Shown here piece by piece: positions 1 to 5,216 of a DNA stretch of 5,216 bases. This DNA is from Acidobacteriota bacterium (GTDB lineage Bacteria; Acidobacteriota; Thermoanaerobaculia; Multivoradales; JAHEKO01), in assembly GCA_024638355.1 (NCBI GenBank), contig JAHEKO010000149.1:1-5216 (forward strand), in the 5' to 3' direction. A model generated the notes under the pieces. The model was not told where the DNA came from and ran no database searches. It was given only the letters and a program-made list of their open reading frames with translations. Within the stretch, counting starts at the first letter, position 1, and each line of letters starts with the position of its first letter. The position numbers and the translations under genes are program-made.

Positions 1-801
1 CTCGCGCCCGGCGGGCGCCTGGTCGTGGACGCCGAGGGCGCCCGCATCTCGGTGCAGGGAGGCTCCGGCGAAGGCGTCCACGTCGTCATCACCTCGCCGC
101 GCGACGACGTCGAGGAGCGCTACCGATTCTCCGTCGAAAGCGAGGCGGGCCGGGCGCTGGTCGTGGCCGACCGGAAAGGCCTGGGATGGTTCAACTCGAA
201 TCGCGACTCCCTGCGCATCAAGATCGAGGTGCCGACCGAGACCTCGGTCGACCTGGAGACCTCGGGCGGGCGGATCGAGATCGAAGAGCTCGTGGGAGAC
301 GCCTTTCTCGATACCTCGGGCGGGCGCATCGACATCGCCGACGTGCGGGGCGACGTCGACGCGCAAACCAGCGGCGGACCGATCTCCGCCGAAAGCGTCG
401 CCGGCAGCCTGAAGGCCCGCACGTCGGGCGGGTCGATTTCGGTCGAGCGGGTGACCGGCGACGTCGAGGCCTCGACTTCCGGAGGCTCGGTCGTTCTCGA
501 GGAGATCGGCGGCCGCGCCGATGCCGAGAGCTCCGGCGGGTCGGTCAGCGTGCGGTTCAGCCCGGGCAACGGCCGGGGCGGCAGCCTCTCGACGTCGGGT
601 GGAACGGTCACCGCCTACGTCGATCCGGACGTCGCGCTCGACCTCGACGCCTCGACCTCCGGCGGCCGGGTCTCCCTGGACGTGCCCGTCACGGTGCGCG
701 GTTCGGTCAGCAAACGGGCGGTTCGAGGCAAGCTCAACGGCGGAGGCCCGACACTGCGGATGCGCTCGAGCGGTGGGGGCGTGCGGCTGCGAAGCCGCTG
801 A
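1..801 (+). CDS. DUF4097-type beta-solenoid repeat protein, 5' end outside window
   Basis: The frame is open from the first base. The residues ahead of the first possible internal start (GTG at 25) read LAPGGRLVVDAEG, which resembles the usual entry into a DUF4097 (putative adhesin) domain, so the true start lies upstream of the window. The visible 266 residues have three parts: a beta-rich lead-in (to about 255), a solenoid of [TS]SGG-headed turns from 259, and a C-terminal stretch ending in a last SSGGG turn. Six turns are exactly 18 residues apart, followed by two 21-residue steps, as expected for a stacked beta-helix. Members of this family are often encoded beside anti-sigma or membrane stress genes and are thought to sit in the envelope. 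No enzyme motif is visible. Any signal peptide would be upstream and cannot be checked. The family call is fairly secure; the function is unknown. The gene ends at TGA and converges on the small minus-strand gene 32 bases away. Confidence 0.85.
   Translation, partial: LAPGGRLVVDAEGARISVQGGSGEGVHVVITSPRDDVEERYRFSVESEAGRALVVADRKGLGWFNSNRDSLRIKIEVPTETSVDLETSGGRIEIEELVGDAFLDTSGGRIDIADVRGDVDAQTSGGPISAESVAGSLKARTSGGSISVERVTGDVEASTSGGSVVLEEIGGRADAESSGGSVSVRFSPGNGRGGSLSTSGGTVTAYVDPDVALDLDASTSGGRVSLDVPVTVRGSVSKRAVRGKLNGGGPTLRMRSSGGGVRLRSR
259..582 (+). repeat. six 54-bp coding repeats (18-residue solenoid turns)
   Basis: Six consecutive units begin at 259, 313, 367, 421, 475 and 529, each encoding TSGG or SSGG followed by a strand of alternating hydrophobic residues and a G-D or G-S turn. 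The period is an exact 54 bp with no slippage. The units are diverged at the DNA level, so this is an old protein repeat and not a recent tandem duplication. Further, less regular heads follow at 592, 655 and 766. Confidence 0.85.
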
Positions 802-833
802 ACGAGGTTGCGTCGGGCGGTGGCTTCCCTGCC

Positions 834-1238
834 TCAGCGCCGTCCGAGCATCGCCAGGGAGGCCAGGATGGAGCGGTGCGATCGCGCGAGCTTCTCGTGG
901 GCTTCTCGCGAGAGGGCGTGGCGAGACCCCATCAGTCGATGGAAGTCCAGGGAGTCGTCCGACAGGCCGATGTCGCCTCCGCCCTCGAGTCTGAGGGTCG
1001 TCTCGTGACGGCGGATGGCCTCCTCGTGAGCGGCGATGGCCGCTTCGTGCCGGTCGAGAGCGGCCTCGAAGTTCTCCAGCTCGAGCCCCGACGCAAAGCG
1101 CCGAGCACAGGCCATCAGCGCCTCCCGATACGAGGCTCTCCAGCGCTCGACGTCCCGCGTCCAGGCGGCATGCTCGCGACTGGCTTCCCGGTGCTCGGAC
1201 TGCAGGTCCTCGGGGCTCGTCTGTCGCCGGCCGGGCAC
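834..1238 (-). CDS. small helical protein with histidines in heptad register, function unknown
   Basis: This encodes 134 residues from GTG at 1238 to TGA at 834-836. An in-frame TAA lies only three codons upstream of the GTG, so this is the longest possible start; no clear Shine-Dalgarno precedes it. The protein is highly charged (Glu, Arg, Ala, His), has no signal peptide or membrane segment, and should be almost wholly alpha-helical with coiled-coil stretches at about 10-45, 55-85 and 95-130. All nine histidines lie at seven-residue spacing within runs: 16 and 23; 64, 71 and 78; 100, 107, 114 and 121. In the central run, Ile68, Ile75 and Leu82 follow each His by four residues, so Ile/Leu and His occupy alternating a and d core positions. 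This protein-like periodicity supports real coding. I do not recognise the family. Metal, haem or proton sensing is conceivable but is only inference. It is convergent with the DUF4097-type gene and divergent from the DoxX gene. Confidence 0.7.
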   Translation of the reverse strand: MPGRRQTSPEDLQSEHREASREHAAWTRDVERWRASYREALMACARRFASGLELENFEAALDRHEAAIAAHEEAIRRHETTLRLEGGGDIGLSDDSLDFHRLMGSRHALSREAHEKLARSHRSILASLAMLGRR

Positions 1239-1357
1239 GCATCGAGGTTAGCAGGCGGCCGGCGCCACCGACCAGCGGCGATGGTCAAGACCTCCGCCCC
1301 GCCGATCGTTGCGTTCTCCAGCGGCCGCTCGGATTTAGACGCCGGAGCGCGGGAGGG

Positions 1358-1366
1358 TGCTACCAT
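1358..1366 (+). promoter_or_regulatory. candidate extended -10 promoter for the DoxX-pldA unit
   Basis: TGC followed by TACCAT fits the extended -10 pattern (TGn plus four of six matches to TATAAT). Transcription would begin near 1373, leaving a leader of about 23 bases that still contains the ribosome binding site. There is no good -35 box at 16-18 bases upstream, which extended -10 promoters tolerate. The call rests on pattern only. Confidence 0.35.
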
Positions 1367-1383
1367 CGCCACGTTCAAAAAAG

Positions 1384-1391
1384 AGAGGTGA
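1384..1391 (+). promoter_or_regulatory. ribosome binding site of the DoxX-family gene
   Basis: AGAGGTGA lies seven bases (counted from GAGG) before ATG 1396. It decides the start in favour of ATG 1396 over the in-frame GTG at 1357, which has no such site and would add thirteen charged residues in front of the first membrane helix. Confidence 0.75.
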
Positions 1392-1395
1392 GGCA

Positions 1396-1788
1396 ATGAG
1401 CAAAGTCGCGCTGGTCGCCCGCATCCTTCTGGGCCTGATCTTCTTCGTCTTCGGCCTCAACGGCTTCCTCGACTTCCTGCCGCCGCCCGAGATCGCCGAG
1501 GGCGCGCCGCAGACCTACATGGGCGGCCTGGCCGCGGCCGGCTACTTCTTCCCGGTCTTGAAGATCACCGAGCTCGTCGGCGGCGCGATGCTGCTGAGCG
1601 GCTTCTACGTCCCCCTCGGGCTCATTCTGCTCAGCCCGGTGGTGGTGCACATCGCGCTCTACCACCTCCTTCTGGATCCCGCGGGAGCGGCGATGGCGCT
1701 CGTGATTGTCGTGCTCCAGATCGTCGTCGCCTGGAGCTACCGCAAGTCGTTTCAGGGGGTGCTGGAGCGCGGCGCCAAGCCCAGCTAG
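1396..1788 (+). CDS. DoxX-family membrane protein
   Basis: This encodes 130 residues, a usual length for small DoxX-family proteins. Four hydrophobic helices are visible at about 5-25, 48-69, 72-93 and 97-115. The first carries the family-like run LLGLIFFVFGLNGF, followed by a Pro-rich loop (FLPPPE) and the G-x-L-x-x-x-G-YFFP entry to helix 2; KITELVGGAMLLSG and the H-x-x-LYH segment of helix 3 also fit. The protein belongs in the inner membrane. DoxX relatives have been tied to quinone or thiosulfate chemistry and to oxidative-stress complexes, but most small members have no proven role, and none can be assigned here. The gene ends with TAG 23 bases before the phospholipase start, so the two are probably co-transcribed. 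Confidence 0.85.
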   Translation: MSKVALVARILLGLIFFVFGLNGFLDFLPPPEIAEGAPQTYMGGLAAAGYFFPVLKITELVGGAMLLSGFYVPLGLILLSPVVVHIALYHLLLDPAGAAMALVIVVLQIVVAWSYRKSFQGVLERGAKPS

Positions 1789-1811
1789 CCGGAGCCACTG
1801 GCGAGCCCACG

Positions 1812-2702
1812 GTGAGACTGCGGATAGGCGGCATCCCGTCGCCTGGCGAGAGCCGGCACCGCCGGCGCCCGGGCTCCTGGCGCCTGGTCTGCACCCTCCT
1901 GTGCCTGGGCTCTGCCCTGGTCTCCGGCCGACCGCTGCTCGGACAGGACTCCCAGCCCGAAGAGGCCGAGGAGGCGGAAGCGGATGCCATCGCCGCCGGG
2001 GCCGACCGGATGCTCGACGTCTACCATCCCAGCTATTTCCTCGTCAGCACCGATGGCGACGAGGCGAAGTTCCGCATCAGCGTCAAGGCTCGCCTGCTGA
2101 AGCATGGTCTGGACGAGAGCGGGGGGCACCTGCGCCTCTACTTCGGCTTCACCCAGACGTCCTTCTGGAATCTGGACGAAGACTCCACGCCGTTCACCGC
2201 CACCGACTACAACCCCGAGCTCTTCTTGAGCTGGCACCGCGGCCCTCGACGCCGTGGCGGATGGCGGCTCCTGCGCCTGCGCTACGGTGCGGCACACGAG
2301 TCGAACGGGCGCGCGGGCGACGAATCTCGCAGCTGGAACTACCTCTTCATCGAGCCGCACTTCGTCTTCCGGCGCGCCGGAGCCGACGAGGATCTGGCCC
2401 AGATCACGGTGCGCCTCTGGCCTCTCGCGGCGGAAAGCTCCGACAACCCCGATCTGCTGGACTTCTACGGCTACGGCGAGATCGCCGGGGAGGTTCAGCT
2501 CGGTCGATTCTCGGCCCGGCTCGCGGGCCGGGTCGGCAGGGGTAGCGACAGGGGCGCGGCGCAGCTCGACCTCGCCTGGAAGCCGTTCCGGAAGAACTCG
2601 CTGCACCTCCTGCTCCAGGGATGGAGCGGGTATGGAGAGAATCTCCTCGACTACAACGTGAAGGACTCCAACCTGCGGCTGGGGATCATGATCCCGCGCT
2701 AG
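1812..2702 (+). CDS. pldA: outer-membrane phospholipase A (OMPLA, PF02253 family)
   Basis: This encodes 296 residues, close to the 289 of the E. coli precursor. OMPLA is an outer-membrane beta-barrel that hydrolyses acyl chains of phospholipids as a calcium-dependent dimer and helps keep lipid asymmetry. The catalytic set is complete: His162, Ser164 and Asn176 in HESNGR...SRSWN, with the same spacing as His142, Ser144 and Asn156 of E. coli. Arg167 and Ser172 match calcium-site residues Arg147 and Ser152; Thr126 or Ser125 stands where Ser106 is expected. Other family marks are FTQTSFWNL (112-120), TDYNPELFLSW (131-141) and the C-terminal SGYGENLLDYN (272-282). The N-terminus is an unusually long Arg-rich n-region before a hydrophobic core at about 25-38, then LLGQ and an acidic run (50-57) ahead of the barrel. 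The start is GTG with only a weak, distant GGAG, so the exact start is less sure than the function. The frame is open further upstream, into the DoxX gene. Confidence 0.93.
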   Translation: MRLRIGGIPSPGESRHRRRPGSWRLVCTLLCLGSALVSGRPLLGQDSQPEEAEEAEADAIAAGADRMLDVYHPSYFLVSTDGDEAKFRISVKARLLKHGLDESGGHLRLYFGFTQTSFWNLDEDSTPFTATDYNPELFLSWHRGPRRRGGWRLLRLRYGAAHESNGRAGDESRSWNYLFIEPHFVFRRAGADEDLAQITVRLWPLAAESSDNPDLLDFYGYGEIAGEVQLGRFSARLAGRVGRGSDRGAAQLDLAWKPFRKNSLHLLLQGWSGYGENLLDYNVKDSNLRLGIMIPR

Positions 2703-2706
2703 CCGC

Positions 2707-2710
2707 GAGG
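2707..2710 (+). promoter_or_regulatory. Shine-Dalgarno before ATG 2718
   Basis: GAGG lies seven bases before ATG 2718, an ideal spacing. It matters because this is the only usual start codon with a good site near the beginning of the PLP-enzyme coding region, although that ATG is one base out of frame with the enzyme. Confidence 0.5.
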
Positions 2711-2717
2711 TTGTAAG

Positions 2718-3840
2718 ATGACCCCGTCAACGAAGACGTTGGGGAACGGCCGTTAAGGAACAAAACCAGCCCGAGCTGATCCTCGACGCCTCCGCCACCA
2801 CCAGCTCGTCGCAGGGCCTGTCCGCGGAGCTGGAGGATCAGCGAGCCATCGCCGCCGATCCGGAACGGGCTCTCGAAGAGCGGCTCGAGGCGTTCGAGGA
2901 CATCTTCGATTCGGAGGTTGGAGACACCAGCCTCGTACGCGCTCGCAACGTCGAGCGCGACAGCGGCCTGCGCCAGATCTACCTCAAGTTCGACGGCGGC
3001 AATCCGACCGGCTCGCAGAAGGACAGGATCGCGTTCGCGCAGGTTCAGGACGCGCTGCGGCGCGGATTCGACACGGTGACCGTGGCGACCTGCGGCAACT
3101 ACGGCGCAGCGGTCGCGCTGGCGACCTCGATCGCCGGCCTGCGCTGCGAGATCTGCGTGCCGGAGGGCTTCAAGACGCGGCGGATCGCCGAGATGGAGGC
3201 GCAGGGTGCGACGATCGTGCGCACGCCGGGGGACTACGAGGCTTCGGTGGAGATATCCCAGGCGCGCGCCAAGCAGCGGGAGCTCTACGACGCCAACCCC
3301 GGCGGCAGCAACACGCCGCTGCAGCTGCAGGCCTACGGCGAGATCGCGTACGAGATCTACGACGAGCTGCGCGACGCTCCGGCGCTGGTCGCCGTGCCGG
3401 TCTCGAACGGCACGACCCTCGCGGGCATCTACAAGGGATTCGTTCGCCTCTACCGCAGGGGCAAGACCTCGAGAGTGCCGCGGATGGTGGCGGGCTCCTC
3501 GTCGTACAAGAACCCGATCGTCAGGTCTTTTCTGAAGAAGCTGGAGCGGTGCGAGGATCTCGATCCCGCCAAGGTGCACGAGACGGCGATCAACGAGCCG
3601 CTCATCAACTGGCACTCGTTCGACGGCGACGTGGCGCTCGAGGCGATCCGGCAGAGCGGCGGCTGGGGGGCCAACGCGAGCGATCGCAAGATGCTGCGCC
3701 ACGCGCGGCTGCTGCTCGAGAAGGAGGGGCTCAACGCCCTGCCGGCTTCATGCTCCGGCCTCGCCGTGCTGCTCGAGCGGCACGCGCGCGAGCCGCTGGC
3801 GCCCGACCGCTTCGTCGTGGTGCTCACCGGAAGACGCTAG
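2718..3840 (+). CDS. threonine-synthase-like PLP enzyme, with an unresolved +1 shift near its start
   Basis: This is a fold-type II pyridoxal-phosphate enzyme. In the main frame the lead-in GDTSLVRA is followed by IYLKFDGGNPTGSQKDR, whose Lys (codon 3019-3021) should carry PLP. Then come TCGNYGAAVA (about 3088-3117), the Asn loop that clamps the substrate carboxylate, and PVSNGTTLAG (3397-3426), matching the PLP-phosphate loop. The reaction is probably beta- or gamma-replacement or elimination on an amino acid; threonine synthase (O-phosphohomoserine to threonine) is the nearest namesake, but cysteate-synthase-like or lyase activity is possible. The main frame has no ATG, GTG or TTG between the stop at 2719-2721 and GTG 3076, and GTG 3076 lies after the catalytic Lys and cannot start an active enzyme. 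ATG 2718 has a good Shine-Dalgarno but reads into TAA at 2754-2756. Removing one base, for example from GGGG 2741-2744, would join it to the main frame and give about 373 residues. The coding is certain; the start is not. Fifteen bases separate it from the DUF1611 gene. Confidence 0.8.
2722..2754 (+). other. hairpin and palindrome at the 5' end of the PLP gene
   Basis: CAACG (2728-2732) pairs with CGTTG (2737-2741) around an AAGA loop, and the stem can be lengthened by CCC (2723-2725) with GGG (2742-2744) across a two-base GT bulge. It is followed directly by the perfect ten-base palindrome AACGGCCGTT (2745-2754). No T-run follows, so it is not a typical terminator. It may be an operator, a leader structure or chance in GC-rich coding DNA. 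Confidence 0.3.
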
Positions 3841-3842
3841 CT

Positions 3843-3848
3843 AGGAGG
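3843..3848 (+). promoter_or_regulatory. ribosome binding site deciding a TTG start
   Basis: A perfect AGGAGG sits just after the TAG of the PLP gene, seven bases before TTG 3856. An ATG at 3851 is only two bases from the site and opens a different frame with no family likeness, so TTG 3856 is the start of the DUF1611 gene. Confidence 0.8.
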
Positions 3849-3855
3849 GGATGAT

Positions 3856-4944
3856 TTGGACGGCAACGCCATCGTCTACTGCGAAGCAGCCTATGGAACT
3901 CCGAACGGTAAGACCGCGCACGGACTCGTGCGCAAGACCAAGCGGTATCGCGTCCTGTCGGTGCTCGACTCGAGCCTCGCGGGCAGGGACGCGCGCGACG
4001 CGCTCGACGGCCATGCGGAGGGAATCCCGATCCTGGCTACGCTGGAGGAGGCGCTGGCGGCGGCCGAGCAGGCCGGCCATCCGGCGACCCACTTCGTGAT
4101 CGGGCTCGCGCCCGACGGGGGCAGGCTGCCCGCGGCGGGCCGAGCGGCCGTTGCCGAGGCGATCCGAGCGGGGCTCCACGTGGATGCGGGCCTCCACGAC
4201 TTCCTGACCGAAGACTCCGAGCTCGTCGCGCTGGCGGCCGAGCACGGGGTCACGCTGCGTGACGTCCGCAAGCCGCCGCCGCGGAGCGAGCTCCACTTCT
4301 TCAGCGGCAAGATCGAGGAGGTCGACAGCCTCAAGATCGCGATGCTCGGCACCGACTCCGCGGTCGGCAAGCGCACCAGCGCCTGGCTGGTGGTCGACGC
4401 GCTCGAAGCGGCCGGCTACCCGGCCGAGATGGTGGGCACCGGCCAGACCGCGTGGATGCAGGGAGCGCGCTTCTCGGTGATCACCGACTCCCTGGTCAGC
4501 GACTTCGTTTCGGGGGAGCTGGAGCACGCGGTGTGGAGCGCCTGGAAGGAAGCAAAGCCGGCGGCGATCGTTGTCGAGGGGCAGGGCAGCCTGATGAACC
4601 CGGGCTACCCGGGCGGCTTCGAGATCCTCGCCGCCGCGCGTCCGGACGTCGTCGTGCTGCAGCACGCCCCCGCGCGTAAGGAGTACGACGGTTTCCCGGG
4701 CTACCCGATCCATCCGTTGCCGCAGCAGATCGAGGTGGTCGAGCTGCTCTCGGGTAAGCCGGTCGTCGCGATCACGGTGAATCACGAAGGGCTGGAAGGC
4801 CAAGAGATCGACGACGCCTGCCGGGAGATCACCGAGACGACCGGTGTCGCGGCCTTCGACGTGCTGCGAGACGGCGCCGAAGGACTGGTGGGCGTCCTGA
4901 CTCCCCATCTGGATAGGGTGGCCGGGCGGCGACATGGCGACTGA
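3856..4944 (+). CDS. DUF1611 family P-loop protein (DgcN-like)
   Basis: This encodes 362 residues, a typical length for DUF1611. The N-terminal part (about 1-140) is the Rossmann-like DUF1611_N region, with VLDSSLAGRDA near 36-46 and VIGLAPDGGRLP at 81-92. The C-terminal part (about 155-355) opens with the P-loop GTDSAVGKRTS (165-175; Lys172 and Thr174), close in form to the GTDTxVGKT of dethiobiotin synthetase. It continues with VGTGQTAWM (193-201), the conserved VEGQGSLMNPGYPGG (240-254), and VLQHAPARKEYDG (267-279). No signal peptide or membrane segment is present, so it should be cytosolic. Some DUF1611 proteins, named DgcN, have been described as acting with the epimerase-like DgcA in D-glutamate catabolism through an N-acylated intermediate; whether this one does is inference. 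It starts with TTG behind a strong AGGAGG. The last eleven bases overlap the next gene, which suggests translational coupling. Confidence 0.88.
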   Translation: MDGNAIVYCEAAYGTPNGKTAHGLVRKTKRYRVLSVLDSSLAGRDARDALDGHAEGIPILATLEEALAAAEQAGHPATHFVIGLAPDGGRLPAAGRAAVAEAIRAGLHVDAGLHDFLTEDSELVALAAEHGVTLRDVRKPPPRSELHFFSGKIEEVDSLKIAMLGTDSAVGKRTSAWLVVDALEAAGYPAEMVGTGQTAWMQGARFSVITDSLVSDFVSGELEHAVWSAWKEAKPAAIVVEGQGSLMNPGYPGGFEILAAARPDVVVLQHAPARKEYDGFPGYPIHPLPQQIEVVELLSGKPVVAITVNHEGLEGQEIDDACREITETTGVAAFDVLRDGAEGLVGVLTPHLDRVAGRRHGD

Positions 4945-5216
4945 GCAGCGGGATCGCGGCGACGATCCCCTGGCGCTCCTCGAAGTGATCGATCGGCTCG
5001 AAGTCGGCCCGGTGGAGCTGCGCGAGGATCGGCTCACGATGCCCTACCGCGTGGTCCAGGCGGGCGAGGAGTCGGCCACCGAGCTGATCTATCGGTTCGA
5101 GGAGCCGGTGTTCGATCCCGAAGAGGAGGCGTCGCGCAATCTCGCCTCGCTGATCGGGGCCCAGGTGGCGCTGAACTACGGTCTCTTCTGCCACGAGATC
5201 GTGCTGCGCGGGCCGT
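4934..5216 (+). CDS. hypothetical protein, 3' end outside window
   Basis: The frame is open from ATG 4934 to the right edge (94 complete codons), overlapping the DUF1611 gene by eleven bases in another frame. No strong Shine-Dalgarno precedes it, consistent with coupling to the upstream gene. The visible part has an acidic start (residues 1-30), then VELREDRLTMPYRV, a strand-like ELIYRFEEPVFDPEEE, and a conserved-looking helix SRNLASLIGAQVALNYGLF near residues 67-85, ending in CHEIVLRGP. I do not firmly recognise it. The arrangement of a strand pair, then a long helix ending in a small Tyr-rich segment, faintly recalls the N-terminus of MurL-type glutamyl epimerases, which carry a GGKDS-like ATP motif further on; that part lies outside the window. 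Position in the operon suggests it works with the DUF1611 protein and the PLP enzyme. Confidence 0.75.
   Translation, partial: MATEQRDRGDDPLALLEVIDRLEVGPVELREDRLTMPYRVVQAGEESATELIYRFEEPVFDPEEEASRNLASLIGAQVALNYGLFCHEIVLRGP

Larger units (their letters stand above)
1239..1395. promoter_or_regulatory. divergent intergenic region
   Basis: These 157 bases separate the minus-strand histidine-heptad gene from the plus-strand DoxX gene, so both promoters should lie here. On the plus strand TGC-TACCAT at 1358-1366 is the best candidate. On the minus strand TGC-TAACCT (1253 down to 1245) has the same TGCTA core, and if used would start transcription at or next to the GTG start. No repeat, RNA gene or convincing small ORF was seen. 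Confidence 0.5.

Noticed and set aside
186..1391. Plus-strand open frame (401 codons) across the DUF4097-type gene and the histidine-heptad gene
   Set aside because: The product is Arg/Gly/Pro-rich and runs through two genes with protein-like repeats in other frames as well as an intergenic region.
1357..1395. GTG 1357 as start of the DoxX-family protein
   Set aside because: It has no ribosome binding site and adds a charged tail; ATG 1396 has AGAGGTGA in front and starts just before the first helix.
1785..2606. Minus-strand open frame (273 codons) opposite pldA
   Set aside because: The plus strand carries the full OMPLA catalytic set; the antisense product shows no domain.
2714..2719. TAAGAT as a -10 box for the PLP gene
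   Set aside because: It overlaps ATG 2718, has no -35 partner at usual spacing, and the short gap to pldA allows simple read-through; not excluded but unsupported.
2722..2754. Rho-independent terminator between pldA and the PLP gene
   Set aside because: The stem is short, has a bulge, and is followed by AAGGAACAAAA without a T-run.
2686..3702. Minus-strand open frame (338 codons) opposite the PLP enzyme
   Set aside because: The plus strand carries the PLP motifs; the antisense product is low-complexity Arg/Val/Leu without motifs.
3076..3840. PLP enzyme starting at GTG 3076
   Set aside because: This start would drop the PLP-lysine motif encoded in the same frame just upstream.
3841..5037. 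Long minus-strand open frame (398 codons) opposite the DUF1611 gene
   Set aside because: It is Arg/Asp/Leu-rich with no family motif and mirrors a gene with clear DUF1611 motifs; such antisense frames are common in high-GC DNA.

Overview
High-GC bacterial DNA (by eye about two thirds G+C) with densely packed genes. It comes from an organism with an outer membrane, because the window encodes a complete outer-membrane phospholipase A. The composition and gene mix would suit Acidobacteriota or a similar Gram-negative lineage, but no gene here fixes the taxon. There is no RNA gene, mobile element or CRISPR array. No stretch longer than about 160 bases lacks a gene.

Left part (1-1238): a plus-strand gene, cut by the left edge, encodes a DUF4097-type beta-solenoid protein with a strict 18-residue repeat. 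Convergent to it is a small minus-strand gene for a helical protein whose nine histidines fall in runs spaced by exactly seven residues. I do not recognise this protein.

Middle part (1239-2702): a 157-base divergent intergenic region holds a candidate extended -10 promoter. It precedes a two-gene plus-strand unit of a DoxX-family four-helix membrane protein and an OMPLA/PldA-type phospholipase with the full His-Ser-Asn catalytic set.

Right part (2703-5216): a tightly spaced plus-strand operon of a threonine-synthase-like fold-type II PLP enzyme, a DUF1611 (DgcN-like) P-loop protein starting with TTG, and a third gene cut by the right edge. The PLP gene has a problem. Coding sequence with the catalytic-lysine motif extends far upstream of the first usual start in frame (GTG 3076). 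The only well-placed ATG with a ribosome binding site (2718) is one base out of frame. I read this as one gene with a +1 discontinuity near its 5' end (assembly error, mutation or recoding) or, less likely, a non-canonical start.

The three right-hand genes probably act together in amino-acid or dipeptide metabolism. DUF1611 proteins have been linked to D-glutamate catabolism as DgcN, which usually pairs with an epimerase. The actual substrate here cannot be read from the sequence.
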